The translations under genes were made by a program, and so were the position numbers. The notes under the pieces are model-generated. The model was not told the origin of the DNA. It searched no databases and was given only the letters and a program-made list of their open reading frames with translations. A DNA stretch of 64,000 nt from Flavobacterium cellulosilyticum (lineage in GTDB: Bacteria; Bacteroidota; Bacteroidia; Flavobacteriales; Flavobacteriaceae). The stretch spans positions 62,001 through 126,000 of the forward strand of contig NZ_SMFK01000002.1 of the NCBI RefSeq assembly GCF_004349355.1, read 5' to 3'. Shown one piece after another: positions 17,150-24,923 of the stretch; the stretch's first letter is position 1, and each line of letters starts with the position of its first letter.

Positions 17150-17938
17150 ATGAACAACGCCGTTTTATATTTAGTGTTAGGAATCAGTATGTTATTCGTT
17201 TCTTGTATTCCTAATAAAGACCTTATTTATTTACAAAATAAAAACGGAACCGAAACGGCAGCACCCATTTCAGAAGTAATGCAAAAGCCCTATAGACTTC
17301 AAATTAATGATGTTTTAAGTATTTCAATAAAAGCCAATGATCCAAAATTAGTAACTATTTTTAATACTACAAACCAAGGGGAAGCAGGTAAATCAAGCAC
17401 AGCATTATATTTTGATGGTTTTACAGTAGACGATCATGGGAATATTAGAATTCCTGTTTTAGGAGACATAAATGCGATTGGATTTACCGTTGAGGAATTG
17501 CAAAATAAAATTGAGAAACAACTCCTGTCGGAATATTTCAAAAAAGAGGCTAACATTTTTGTTACAGTAAAACTGGCTGGATTTAAGTATACGATTACTG
17601 GTGAGGTAGGCAGTGTAGGTACTAAATTTTTATTTCAAGATCATGTCAATATTATGGAAGCCATTGCTAATTCGGGTGATATTACCCTAACAGGAAATAG
17701 AAAAGCAGTGACAATTATTCGTCAATTGCCTTCAGGAATTGAGATGCACAACATTGATCTAACAAATATTAATGCCTTAAAATCGCCCTATTTTAATTTA
17801 CAACCCAATGATTTTATCTACGTAAAACCATTAAGACAAAAAAGTTGGGGAACGGGGAAAACAGGGATAGAATCGCTAGGATCCATAATGACCTTAATTT
17901 CGCTGATAACGACTACAATTTTAATATTAAAATTATAA
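17150..17938 (+). CDS. Polysaccharide export outer-membrane lipoprotein, Wza-like (copy 2)
   Basis: 262 residues from ATG 17150. Lipoprotein signal MNNAVLYLVLGISMLFVSC with lipobox Cys19, then the Poly_export domain (PYRLQINDVLSISIKANDP, about 49-67) and one SLBB domain (ITGEVGSVGTKFLFQDHVN, about 151-169). A hydrophobic C-terminal segment (SIMTLISLITTTILILKL) ends the protein. An in-frame ATG at 17117 would add MKSYICFKIRK before the signal. It is rejected because a TATATTTG element lies between the two starts, though the extra positive charges would also suit a signal peptide. It forms a pair with the kinase 13 bases downstream and resembles the pair at 12176-15365 in layout, but the sequences differ clearly, so it is not a recent duplicate. 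Confidence 0.85.
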   Translation: MNNAVLYLVLGISMLFVSCIPNKDLIYLQNKNGTETAAPISEVMQKPYRLQINDVLSISIKANDPKLVTIFNTTNQGEAGKSSTALYFDGFTVDDHGNIRIPVLGDINAIGFTVEELQNKIEKQLLSEYFKKEANIFVTVKLAGFKYTITGEVGSVGTKFLFQDHVNIMEAIANSGDITLTGNRKAVTIIRQLPSGIEMHNIDLTNINALKSPYFNLQPNDFIYVKPLRQKSWGTGKTGIESLGSIMTLISLITTTILILKL

Positions 17939-17951
17939 TATAAATCCAAAA

Positions 17952-20420
17952 ATGTTAGATATAAAAGATTTTTCGATTTTTGAAGGCCAAGCTAGTTTCG
18001 ATTTTAAAGGATTATTAGTTCAAATCGGGAGTTATTGGAAATGGTTTTTATTAAGTCTAATCATCACTTTTACGATTGCATATCAAGTCAACATACGTAA
18101 AGAGAAAATTTACGCTATGGAAACGCTCATATCTGTAAAAGAAGAAAGCAATCCGCTTTTTACTTCTACCACCAGTTTGGTTTTCAATTGGGGTGGAACT
18201 TCAGATCAAGTTCAAACAGTAGCAACTACATTACAATCCAGATCTCATAATGAGTTAGTTGTTGGGAAATTACAATATTATATTAGCTACCTCTCACAAG
18301 GAAAATACAATATTGTGGACGCTTACGGAGCGGTTCCTTTTTATGTAACTATTGATAAAACAAAAGGGCAATTAGCAGGAAGTCTTATCAAAATTAAATT
18401 TTTGAGCGAAAACGAATATGAAATCCGGATTCCTTTTGGAGGGAATAGTGTTTCTCTAATTTCTTATTTTGATAATTCCTATAGTACAACAGCTGTAGCT
18501 AAAGGGGAATTTGTCAAAAGATACAAAGTAGGTGCACAGGTGAGCCTCCCTTTTTTAAATTGGAAATTACAAATAAAAGACAAACCAGGTTTTTATACTG
18601 GGAATGAATATTTTGTACTATTCAATGATTTTGATGGTACTGTTGCAGGTTACCGAGGTATCAATGTAAAATCAGATGATCGCGGTGGTTCCATAATTAC
18701 CCTTGGAATGCAGGGTGCGAACAAGGCACGAATGGTTGAATACTTGAATGAAACTGTTAAAATGCTTATTAAAAGGCAATTGGATGATAAAAATCAATTT
18801 GCCACCAATACGATTGCATTTATTGACAGTACACTAGTTGCAATGGAATCGCAATTAAAAGAAACGACAAACGAATTAAAATCGTTTAAAAGAGGAAAAA
18901 AAATCTACGATATCGAAGATAATGGGGCTAATTTTTCGGGTCAAATTATGGAATTTGATGTCAAGAAAGATGAAATTACCCGTAAAACTGCCTATTATAA
19001 TTCCCTAAAATCGTATTTAAAAAACAGTGTAGACTATGCCAAACTTCCGGCACCGTCTGTTGCAGGAATTGATGACCCTAATATCGTAATGAATATTTCA
19101 AAATTAATTTCACTTTCGACCCAAAGATCTGAAATGGCCTATGCCGTAAAAAGCGATAAAATATTTCGGGATTTTGACAATCAAATGGAAGCAATCAAGA
19201 AGGTGCTTCTGGAAAATATTACAACTGCCAAAGCCTCTTTGCAATATGATTTAGCGGCGGTCAATGCCAAAATAAGTTCCACTGAAAGTACTATAAAACA
19301 ATTGCCTGACGATCAACAAGAGCTCATTAAAATCAAACGAAAATACGATTTAAGCGATAATATATACAGTACGTTTCTTCAAAAAAGAAGTGAGGCTGAT
19401 ATTGTAAAAGCAGCTAACTTATCGGACATCCATTTTATAGATCCGGCCAAAGATATAGGTGGTGGACAAATAGGACCTAAAACAAAGGTGAACTATGTAT
19501 TAGCGTTTTTTTTGGGATTACTTATTCCATTACTTTTTGTATTTGGAATATTCTTGATTAATAATTCGATTCTAAATACGGATGATATTAATAAACTGAC
19601 ACAAATTCCGTTAATAGGTGTGGTAGGTGTCAATAGGGAAATAACTAATTTAGCAGTTTTCGACAAACCAAAATCAGCATTATCGGAATCATTTAGAGCA
19701 CTTCGATCCTCGCTTCAATTTTTATACAAACAACAAAAAGTAGCGGGAGGCAAAACGCTCATGATTACTTCATCAGTCAGTGGGGAAGGAAAAACATTTT
19801 GTTCCATTAACATTGCAACGATATTTGCATTAAGCGAAAAAAAGACGGTTATTATTGGCGTCGATTTAAGAAAACCAAAGTTATTTGAAGAATTCGATTT
19901 GACCAATGAAGTGGGGATAGTTAATTACTTAATCAACCAGAAAACAATTGAAGAAATTACGCAAAAAACAAAAGTTCCCTATCTTGATGTAATTGTTTCT
20001 GGTCCTATTCCTCCTAATCCGGCCGAAATGATTATGAGTGATGGAATGGGAGATTTACTAGCAGAATTAAAGAAAAAATACGATTATATAATTCTGGATA
20101 CGCCTCCTGTTGGTTTGGTTTCAGACGCAATGGAACTGGCTCAATACTGTGACGTTATTTTGTATATTGTAAGACAAAACTTCTCTAAAAAGGAGATGAT
20201 TTCTCAACTGAATAACCGGGTCAAACGTGGAGAACTAAGCAATGTGAGCATTGTTTTGAATAGTTTTGAAAACAAAGCGAAGTATGGAGCAGGCTACGGC
20301 TACGGTTATGGCTATGGTTACGGTTACGGGGTGTATTCTAGCGGCTATCATGACGAGGATAAGCCAAGGAATTTTTATGAAAAATTAGTTCAAAAAATAC
20401 GTAAAATGCGCAATTCATAA
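17952..20420 (+). CDS. Wzc-like polysaccharide co-polymerase with BY-kinase domain (copy 2)
   Basis: 822 residues. The first membrane helix is near 30-46 (WKWFLLSLIITFTIAYQV), then a long periplasmic region with heptad-rich helices (about 275-480), a second helix near 515-540 (VNYVLAFFLGLLIPLLFVFG) and a kinase domain. Walker A is SGEGKT (about 607-612), Walker A-prime IIGVDLRKPK (about 634-643) and Walker B YIILDTPPV (about 712-720). The tail (about 777-800) is a run of GYGYGYGYGYGYGYG ending YSSGYHDEDKP, with more tyrosines than copy 1. Autophosphorylation of that tail probably controls chain length and export, and the PHP phosphatase at 46473 is a plausible partner. The following epimerase gene starts 24 bases later. 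Confidence 0.9.
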   Translation: MLDIKDFSIFEGQASFDFKGLLVQIGSYWKWFLLSLIITFTIAYQVNIRKEKIYAMETLISVKEESNPLFTSTTSLVFNWGGTSDQVQTVATTLQSRSHNELVVGKLQYYISYLSQGKYNIVDAYGAVPFYVTIDKTKGQLAGSLIKIKFLSENEYEIRIPFGGNSVSLISYFDNSYSTTAVAKGEFVKRYKVGAQVSLPFLNWKLQIKDKPGFYTGNEYFVLFNDFDGTVAGYRGINVKSDDRGGSIITLGMQGANKARMVEYLNETVKMLIKRQLDDKNQFATNTIAFIDSTLVAMESQLKETTNELKSFKRGKKIYDIEDNGANFSGQIMEFDVKKDEITRKTAYYNSLKSYLKNSVDYAKLPAPSVAGIDDPNIVMNISKLISLSTQRSEMAYAVKSDKIFRDFDNQMEAIKKVLLENITTAKASLQYDLAAVNAKISSTESTIKQLPDDQQELIKIKRKYDLSDNIYSTFLQKRSEADIVKAANLSDIHFIDPAKDIGGGQIGPKTKVNYVLAFFLGLLIPLLFVFGIFLINNSILNTDDINKLTQIPLIGVVGVNREITNLAVFDKPKSALSESFRALRSSLQFLYKQQKVAGGKTLMITSSVSGEGKTFCSINIATIFALSEKKTVIIGVDLRKPKLFEEFDLTNEVGIVNYLINQKTIEEITQKTKVPYLDVIVSGPIPPNPAEMIMSDGMGDLLAELKKKYDYIILDTPPVGLVSDAMELAQYCDVILYIVRQNFSKKEMISQLNNRVKRGELSNVSIVLNSFENKAKYGAGYGYGYGYGYGYGVYSSGYHDEDKPRNFYEKLVQKIRKMRNS

Positions 20421-20444
20421 GACATTGTTATAAATATAAATAGA

Positions 20445-21428
20445 ATGATAGAAGAAACGAAAAAAAGTATATTAATTACGGGAGGTGCAGGATTTATTGG
20501 AACGAATCTATGTGATTATTTTTTGTCAAAAGGATATAAGGTAGTTTGTTTGGATAATTTTGCAACGGGTCACCGTCATAATCTTAAAGATTTTATTGAT
20601 AATAGCAATTTTCGTTTGATTGAAGGAGATATTCGAAATTTAGAAGATTGTCAAAATGCAGTTAAGGGTGTAGATTATATTTTGCATCAAGCAGCCTTGG
20701 GTTCCGTGCCTAGATCAATAAAAGATCCAATTACCACTAACGAGGTGAATGTTTCTGGATTTTTGAATATGCTCGTTGCTGCTCGTGATGCCAAGGTAAA
20801 ACGATTTGTTTATGCGGCAAGTTCCTCTACTTATGGCGATTCTCAAGGATTGCCAAAAGTAGAAGAAGTAATAGGGAAACCACTTTCACCTTATGCGATT
20901 ACCAAATATGTAAATGAATTGTATGCCGAAATTTTCAGTAGAACCTACGGCTTAGAAACGATTGGTTTGCGTTATTTTAATGTTTTTGGACGAAAACAAG
21001 ACCCAAAAGGAGCTTACGCTGCTGTAATTCCAAAATTTGTGATGCAATTAATGCAACTTGAAAGTCCTTTGATAAACGGCGATGGTAATTATTCCCGTGA
21101 TTTTACCTATATCGATAATGTGATTCAAATGAACGAATTGGCAATGCTGACTCAAAACCCTGAAGCCATCAATACTGTTTTTAATACCGCTTATGGTGAT
21201 CGAAACACTTTGAACGATTTAGTGTTCTATTTAAAAGATAATTTAGCGGAATATGATCCAAAAATAGCAGGAATAGCTATTGAATACGGACCTAATAGAG
21301 CAGGTGATATTCCTCACTCTTTGGCTAGTATTGAAAAAGCAAAAAAGCTATTGGGTTATGATCCTAAATTTTCTTTGCAAGAAGGATTAAAAGAAGCAGT
21401 AAGTTGGTATTGGGAGCATTTGAAATAA
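20445..21428 (+). CDS. tviC: UDP-HexNAc(A) C4-epimerase, TviC/WbpP type
   Basis: 327 residues, extended [14 protein letters not shown] (11-21), SSSTYGDS (about 125-132) and catalytic Y-x3-K as YAITK (Tyr150, Lys154). The N-terminal extension before the first beta strand and the segment [15 protein letters not shown] are typical of the WbpP/TviC/WbgU group, which interconvert UDP-GlcNAc and UDP-GalNAc, or the corresponding uronic acids. The next gene is a TviB/WbpO-type 6-dehydrogenase, so the pair probably makes UDP-GalNAcA. I infer GalNAcA from this pairing; epimerisation before or after oxidation is not decided by sequence. Confidence 0.85.
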   Translation: MIEETKKSILITGGAGFIGTNLCDYFLSKGYKVVCLDNFATGHRHNLKDFIDNSNFRLIEGDIRNLEDCQNAVKGVDYILHQAALGSVPRSIKDPITTNEVNVSGFLNMLVAARDAKVKRFVYAASSSTYGDSQGLPKVEEVIGKPLSPYAITKYVNELYAEIFSRTYGLETIGLRYFNVFGRKQDPKGAYAAVIPKFVMQLMQLESPLINGDGNYSRDFTYIDNVIQMNELAMLTQNPEAINTVFNTAYGDRNTLNDLVFYLKDNLAEYDPKIAGIAIEYGPNRAGDIPHSLASIEKAKKLLGYDPKFSLQEGLKEAVSWYWEHLK

Positions 21429-21526
21429 GACTACTTTTACTAAATTCGTCTTTACTGATAATTGACATTTCTCCTAACTATTTTCAAACATTAATCGTTT
21501 TCACTGAAAATAAATAATATTAAATA

Positions 21527-22810
21527 ATGAATACAAAGATAAAAATAGCCGTTATCGGTTTGGGATACGTTGGTTTGCCTTTGGCACGATTGTTTGCTAC
21601 CAAATACGCTGTTGTAGGATTTGATATTAATGAATCCAGAATCAATGCTTTAAAATTAGGGAATGATAGTACGCTCGAAATTGATGCTGACAGTTTAAAA
21701 AAAGTATTGGTTGATCGTACAAGTGAAGCCGTAGGTTTATATTGTACGTCATCCCTTGAAGATATAGCTGATTGTAACTATTATGTTGTTACCGTTCCAA
21801 CACCTGTAGACAAGAACAACCGCCCTGATTTAACTCCATTATACAAGTCCAGCGAAACAGTGGCTAAAGTATTGAAAAAAGGTGATATTGTTATTTACGA
21901 ATCCACCGTCTATCCTGGAGTAACTGAAGAAGAATGTGTTCCGGTATTGGAAAAAATATCAGGATTAAAATTTAATGTTGATTTTTTTGCAGGTTATTCG
22001 CCTGAAAGAATTAATCCGGGTGACAAGGAACATACGGTCGATAAAATATTGAAAGTCACCTCGGGTTCCACGCCAGAAATTGGACAAAAAGTAAACCTAT
22101 TATACCAATCGGTCATCACAGCAGGAACACATCTTGCGCCATCAATCAAAGTGGCCGAAGCAGCTAAAGTAATCGAGAATTCTCAGCGAGATATTAACAT
22201 TGCCTTTGTCAACGAATTGGCCAAGATTTTCAATATTTTGGATATTGATACCCATGCTGTTTTGGAAGCGGCAGGTACCAAATGGAATTTTCTTCCTTTC
22301 AAACCGGGTTTAGTTGGCGGACACTGCATAGGGGTAGATCCTTATTATTTGGCACAAAAAGCACAAGAAAACGGTTATCACCCTGAAATTATTTTGGCAG
22401 GGCGCCGCCTGAATGACAGTATGGGAGATTATGTGGCTTCGCAAGTGGTGAAGTTGATGATAAAAAAAGGAGTGGCTATTAATGGAGCGAGTCTTTTAAT
22501 GTTGGGGATTACTTTCAAAGAGAATTGTCCCGATGTACGCAATACCAAGATAGTCGACGTGATCAGCGCCTTAGAGGATTATGGTATTAAAGTGAGTCTA
22601 TTCGATCCTTGGGCAAATCCTGTTGAAGTTATGAAGGAGTATGGTATAACAACTTCAAATCAGCTGCCAACAACCACTTTTGATGCCGTAGTTTTGGGAG
22701 TTGCTCACAAGGAATTTTTGACTCTGGACATGAATTCTTTACGTAATGATAGCAGTATTCTCTATGATGTAAAAGGAGTTTTGGGTGCTATTGTCGATGG
22801 GAAGCTTTAG
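21527..22810 (+). CDS. tviB: UDP-HexNAc 6-dehydrogenase, TviB/WbpO type
   Basis: 427 residues of the UDP-glucose/GDP-mannose dehydrogenase family. An NAD-binding GLGYVGLP (11-18), VTVPTPVDKNNRPDL (about 88-102), and the catalytic Cys267 in VGGHCIGVDPYYLAQ. The stretch GYHPEIILAGRRLNDSMG suits the TviB/WbpO branch, which oxidises C6 of UDP-GlcNAc or UDP-GalNAc in two NAD-linked steps. With the C4-epimerase upstream it gives UDP-GalNAcA, a uronic acid common in capsules and O-antigens. The AsnB-like gene at 33110 could amidate this residue. A 98-base gap separates it from the epimerase. Confidence 0.87.
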   Translation: MNTKIKIAVIGLGYVGLPLARLFATKYAVVGFDINESRINALKLGNDSTLEIDADSLKKVLVDRTSEAVGLYCTSSLEDIADCNYYVVTVPTPVDKNNRPDLTPLYKSSETVAKVLKKGDIVIYESTVYPGVTEEECVPVLEKISGLKFNVDFFAGYSPERINPGDKEHTVDKILKVTSGSTPEIGQKVNLLYQSVITAGTHLAPSIKVAEAAKVIENSQRDINIAFVNELAKIFNILDIDTHAVLEAAGTKWNFLPFKPGLVGGHCIGVDPYYLAQKAQENGYHPEIILAGRRLNDSMGDYVASQVVKLMIKKGVAINGASLLMLGITFKENCPDVRNTKIVDVISALEDYGIKVSLFDPWANPVEVMKEYGITTSNQLPTTTFDAVVLGVAHKEFLTLDMNSLRNDSSILYDVKGVLGAIVDGKL

Positions 22811-22957
22811 TTTTTAGCAATCAGTGATCAGAAAGTAGAAATCTGTGTTAAGTGGTCAGTGATTAGTGTACAGAAAATAGTTTGCAGAAGGCGATAATGT
22901 TAAATATTCAGATAGTATTTAGGTTAGATTAAAAATAAAGTTATAAAAAATAAGAAG
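22811..22957. other. Spacer with CAGTGAT-type short repeats
   Basis: 147 bases between the dehydrogenase and rmlB genes. CAGTGATCAGAAAG and GGTCAGTGATTAGTGTACAGAAA are related short repeats spaced by about 30 bases. No promoter element of the TAnnTTTG type and no hairpin terminator is clear. Confidence 0.3.
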
Positions 22958-24004
22958 ATGAAAAAAATATTAATTACTGGAGGTGCTGGATTTATTGGCT
23001 CTCATGTGGTAAGACGTTTTGTGAAAAATTATCCGAATTACCAAATTTTTAATTTGGATGCTTTGACTTATGCTGGAAATTTGGAGAATATTACCGATAT
23101 CGAAAAGGAAGCAAATTATACTTTCGTAAAAGGAGATATTACCGACGAACAATTTATAGCCAATTTATTCGAAGAACAACAGTTTGACGGAGTCATTCAT
23201 TTAGCTGCAGAATCTCATGTGGATCGTTCGATTGAAGATCCTATGGCTTTTGTGAAAACAAATGTGATTGGAACAGTGAACTTGCTTAACGCTGCCCGAA
23301 AACAATGGGCGAATAATTCAGAAGACAAACGTTTTTATCATGTAAGTACGGATGAGGTTTATGGTTCTTTGGGTGCCGAAGGATTGTTTACAGAAACTAC
23401 TCCTTATGACCCGAATTCTCCTTATTCTGCCTCTAAGGCAAGTTCAGATCATTTTGTAAGAGCTTATGGCGAGACTTACGGTATGCCTTATGTGTTGACC
23501 AATTGTTCTAATAATTATGGTCCAAACCATTTTCCCGAAAAATTGATTCCGTTATTTATAAATAATATTATAAATAATAAACCACTGCCTGTTTATGGAG
23601 ATGGAAATTATACCCGAGATTGGTTGTTTGTTATAGATCATGCCGTTGCTATTGATTTAGTTTTCCACCAAGGGAAGAATCACGAAACCTATAATATTGG
23701 AGGTTTTAATGAATGGAAAAACATCGATTTGGTAAAAGTATTGTGCCAAATTATGGACACGAAATTAGGTAGAAACCAAGGGGAATCTGAAAAGTTAATT
23801 ACTTACGTAAAAGACAGACCTGGTCATGATTTGCGTTATGCCATTGATGCGAATAAAATAAGCAAGGAACTCGGATGGAAACCGTCGGTGACTTTTGAAC
23901 AAGGACTGGAAATTACCATCGATTGGTATTTAAGTAATAAGGAATGGCTCAATAGTGTAACTTCTGGTGATTACGAAAAATATTACGAGACGATGTACTC
24001 TTAA
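22958..24004 (+). CDS. rfbB: dTDP-glucose 4,6-dehydratase
   Basis: 348 residues, usual length for Rml[12 protein letters not shown] (6-16), STDEVYGSLG (about 129-138) with the Thr-Asp-Glu catalytic triplet, and Y-x3-K as YSASK (Tyr156, Lys160). GDGNYTRDWLFVIDH is the RmlB substrate-binding stretch. It makes dTDP-4-keto-6-deoxyglucose, the first committed step to dTDP-L-rhamnose. The other three rml genes are 18 kb away (41881-44221), so the pathway is split across the locus. dTDP-4-keto-6-deoxyglucose could also feed an amino sugar such as the product of the cupin at 10340. Confidence 0.95.
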   Translation: MKKILITGGAGFIGSHVVRRFVKNYPNYQIFNLDALTYAGNLENITDIEKEANYTFVKGDITDEQFIANLFEEQQFDGVIHLAAESHVDRSIEDPMAFVKTNVIGTVNLLNAARKQWANNSEDKRFYHVSTDEVYGSLGAEGLFTETTPYDPNSPYSASKASSDHFVRAYGETYGMPYVLTNCSNNYGPNHFPEKLIPLFINNIINNKPLPVYGDGNYTRDWLFVIDHAVAIDLVFHQGKNHETYNIGGFNEWKNIDLVKVLCQIMDTKLGRNQGESEKLITYVKDRPGHDLRYAIDANKISKELGWKPSVTFEQGLEITIDWYLSNKEWLNSVTSGDYEKYYETMYS

Positions 24005-24052
24005 AAAGTGGTTAGTAAGTCGAAAATTTAAGAAATTGAAATAAAACAGTCT

Positions 24053-24523
24053 ATGAATTGGTATGTAGTGTACACTAAACCCAAATGGGAAAAAAAAATA
24101 GCGGATCGATTGAATGCAATTGGTGTACATACGTATTGTCCTATGATTATTAGGGAGCGACAATGGTCAGATCGAAAAAAAAAGATAAGTGTCCCTTTGT
24201 TTAATTCCTATATTTTTGTTGAATTAGAAGATAAAGAGCGGAATAGGGTATTTGAAGTGCCGGGTGTTGTTCGTTATCTGTTTTGGTTAGGGAAACCGGC
24301 CATAGTAAAGAACTTTGAAATTGAAGCTATTCAGAATTGGCTTTCAGCTCCTGAAACATATAACTTGGAGTTGGATGATTGGAAAAAAGGAGATACAATT
24401 GTATTGGAGTCGGGGCCCTTTGTCAATCATTCTGCTATCATTAAAGAAGTGAAACAAAACCATTATCTTTTGATTTTAGAATCATTAGGTTGTGTTCTTC
24501 GAATAACTAAAAACGAGTTGTAA
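24053..24523 (+). CDS. NusG-like transcription antiterminator, UpxY type
   Basis: 156 residues. The NGN domain opens with WYVVYTKPKWEKKIADRLN (2-20), followed by PLFNSYIFVELEDKERNRVF (about 48-67) and VPGVVRYLFWLGKPA; a KOW-like domain (GDTIVLESGPFVNHSAIIKE) follows near 121-140. It is shorter than housekeeping NusG and resembles the UpxY proteins that precede capsule operons in Bacteroides and act in cis on the leader of the operon that follows. Here a 400-base non-coding stretch and then an export/flippase/polymerase block come next, exactly the expected arrangement. That it controls the downstream genes is inference from position and family. Confidence 0.85.
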   Translation: MNWYVVYTKPKWEKKIADRLNAIGVHTYCPMIIRERQWSDRKKKISVPLFNSYIFVELEDKERNRVFEVPGVVRYLFWLGKPAIVKNFEIEAIQNWLSAPETYNLELDDWKKGDTIVLESGPFVNHSAIIKEVKQNHYLLILESLGCVLRITKNEL

Positions 24524-24923
24524 TCTTTTTAATAGAATATTAGTTTAAATAAGATTGCTGAATATTGGTTTTTATAGCGCTGGTAGGTTGTTTTTAAATC
24601 AATAGATAGGCTGTGTATGCAAGATGTAGCTGTTGATTTACGAAACAATATTGTCTAAATAAAAAATGCATACTCTTTTTAATTTAATATAAATTTGTAA
24701 ATATCGGTAGTGATAGTGAACTGTAATGGGATTCACTAAAGCGAAGCCGTGGAAAATTGTCAAATATTAAATTTATAATTAAATTTTTTACTCTCTCATG
24801 AGTTACTTTTGTACAATTATTTGTCTTAAAAAAATATTATAATCACAAATTATCAGAATTTAATAAATTTTTCAACCTTTATTTTTTCGTTTACATTTAC
24901 AAAATATTATATATTATTGCATT
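24524..24923 (+). promoter_or_regulatory. 400-base leader between upxY-like gene and export block
   Basis: No gene is seen. Candidate -7 elements are TAAATTTG at 24690-24697 and TACTTTTG at 24804-24811, which would give leaders of about 220 or 105 bases before the ATG at 24924. Between them is an inverted repeat, AGTGAA (24715-24720) and TTCACT (24732-24737), and the palindrome CTCATGAG (24795-24802). The site is where a UpxY-type factor would load on the paused polymerase. No pause or terminator hairpin with a U-tract is plain. Confidence 0.45.
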
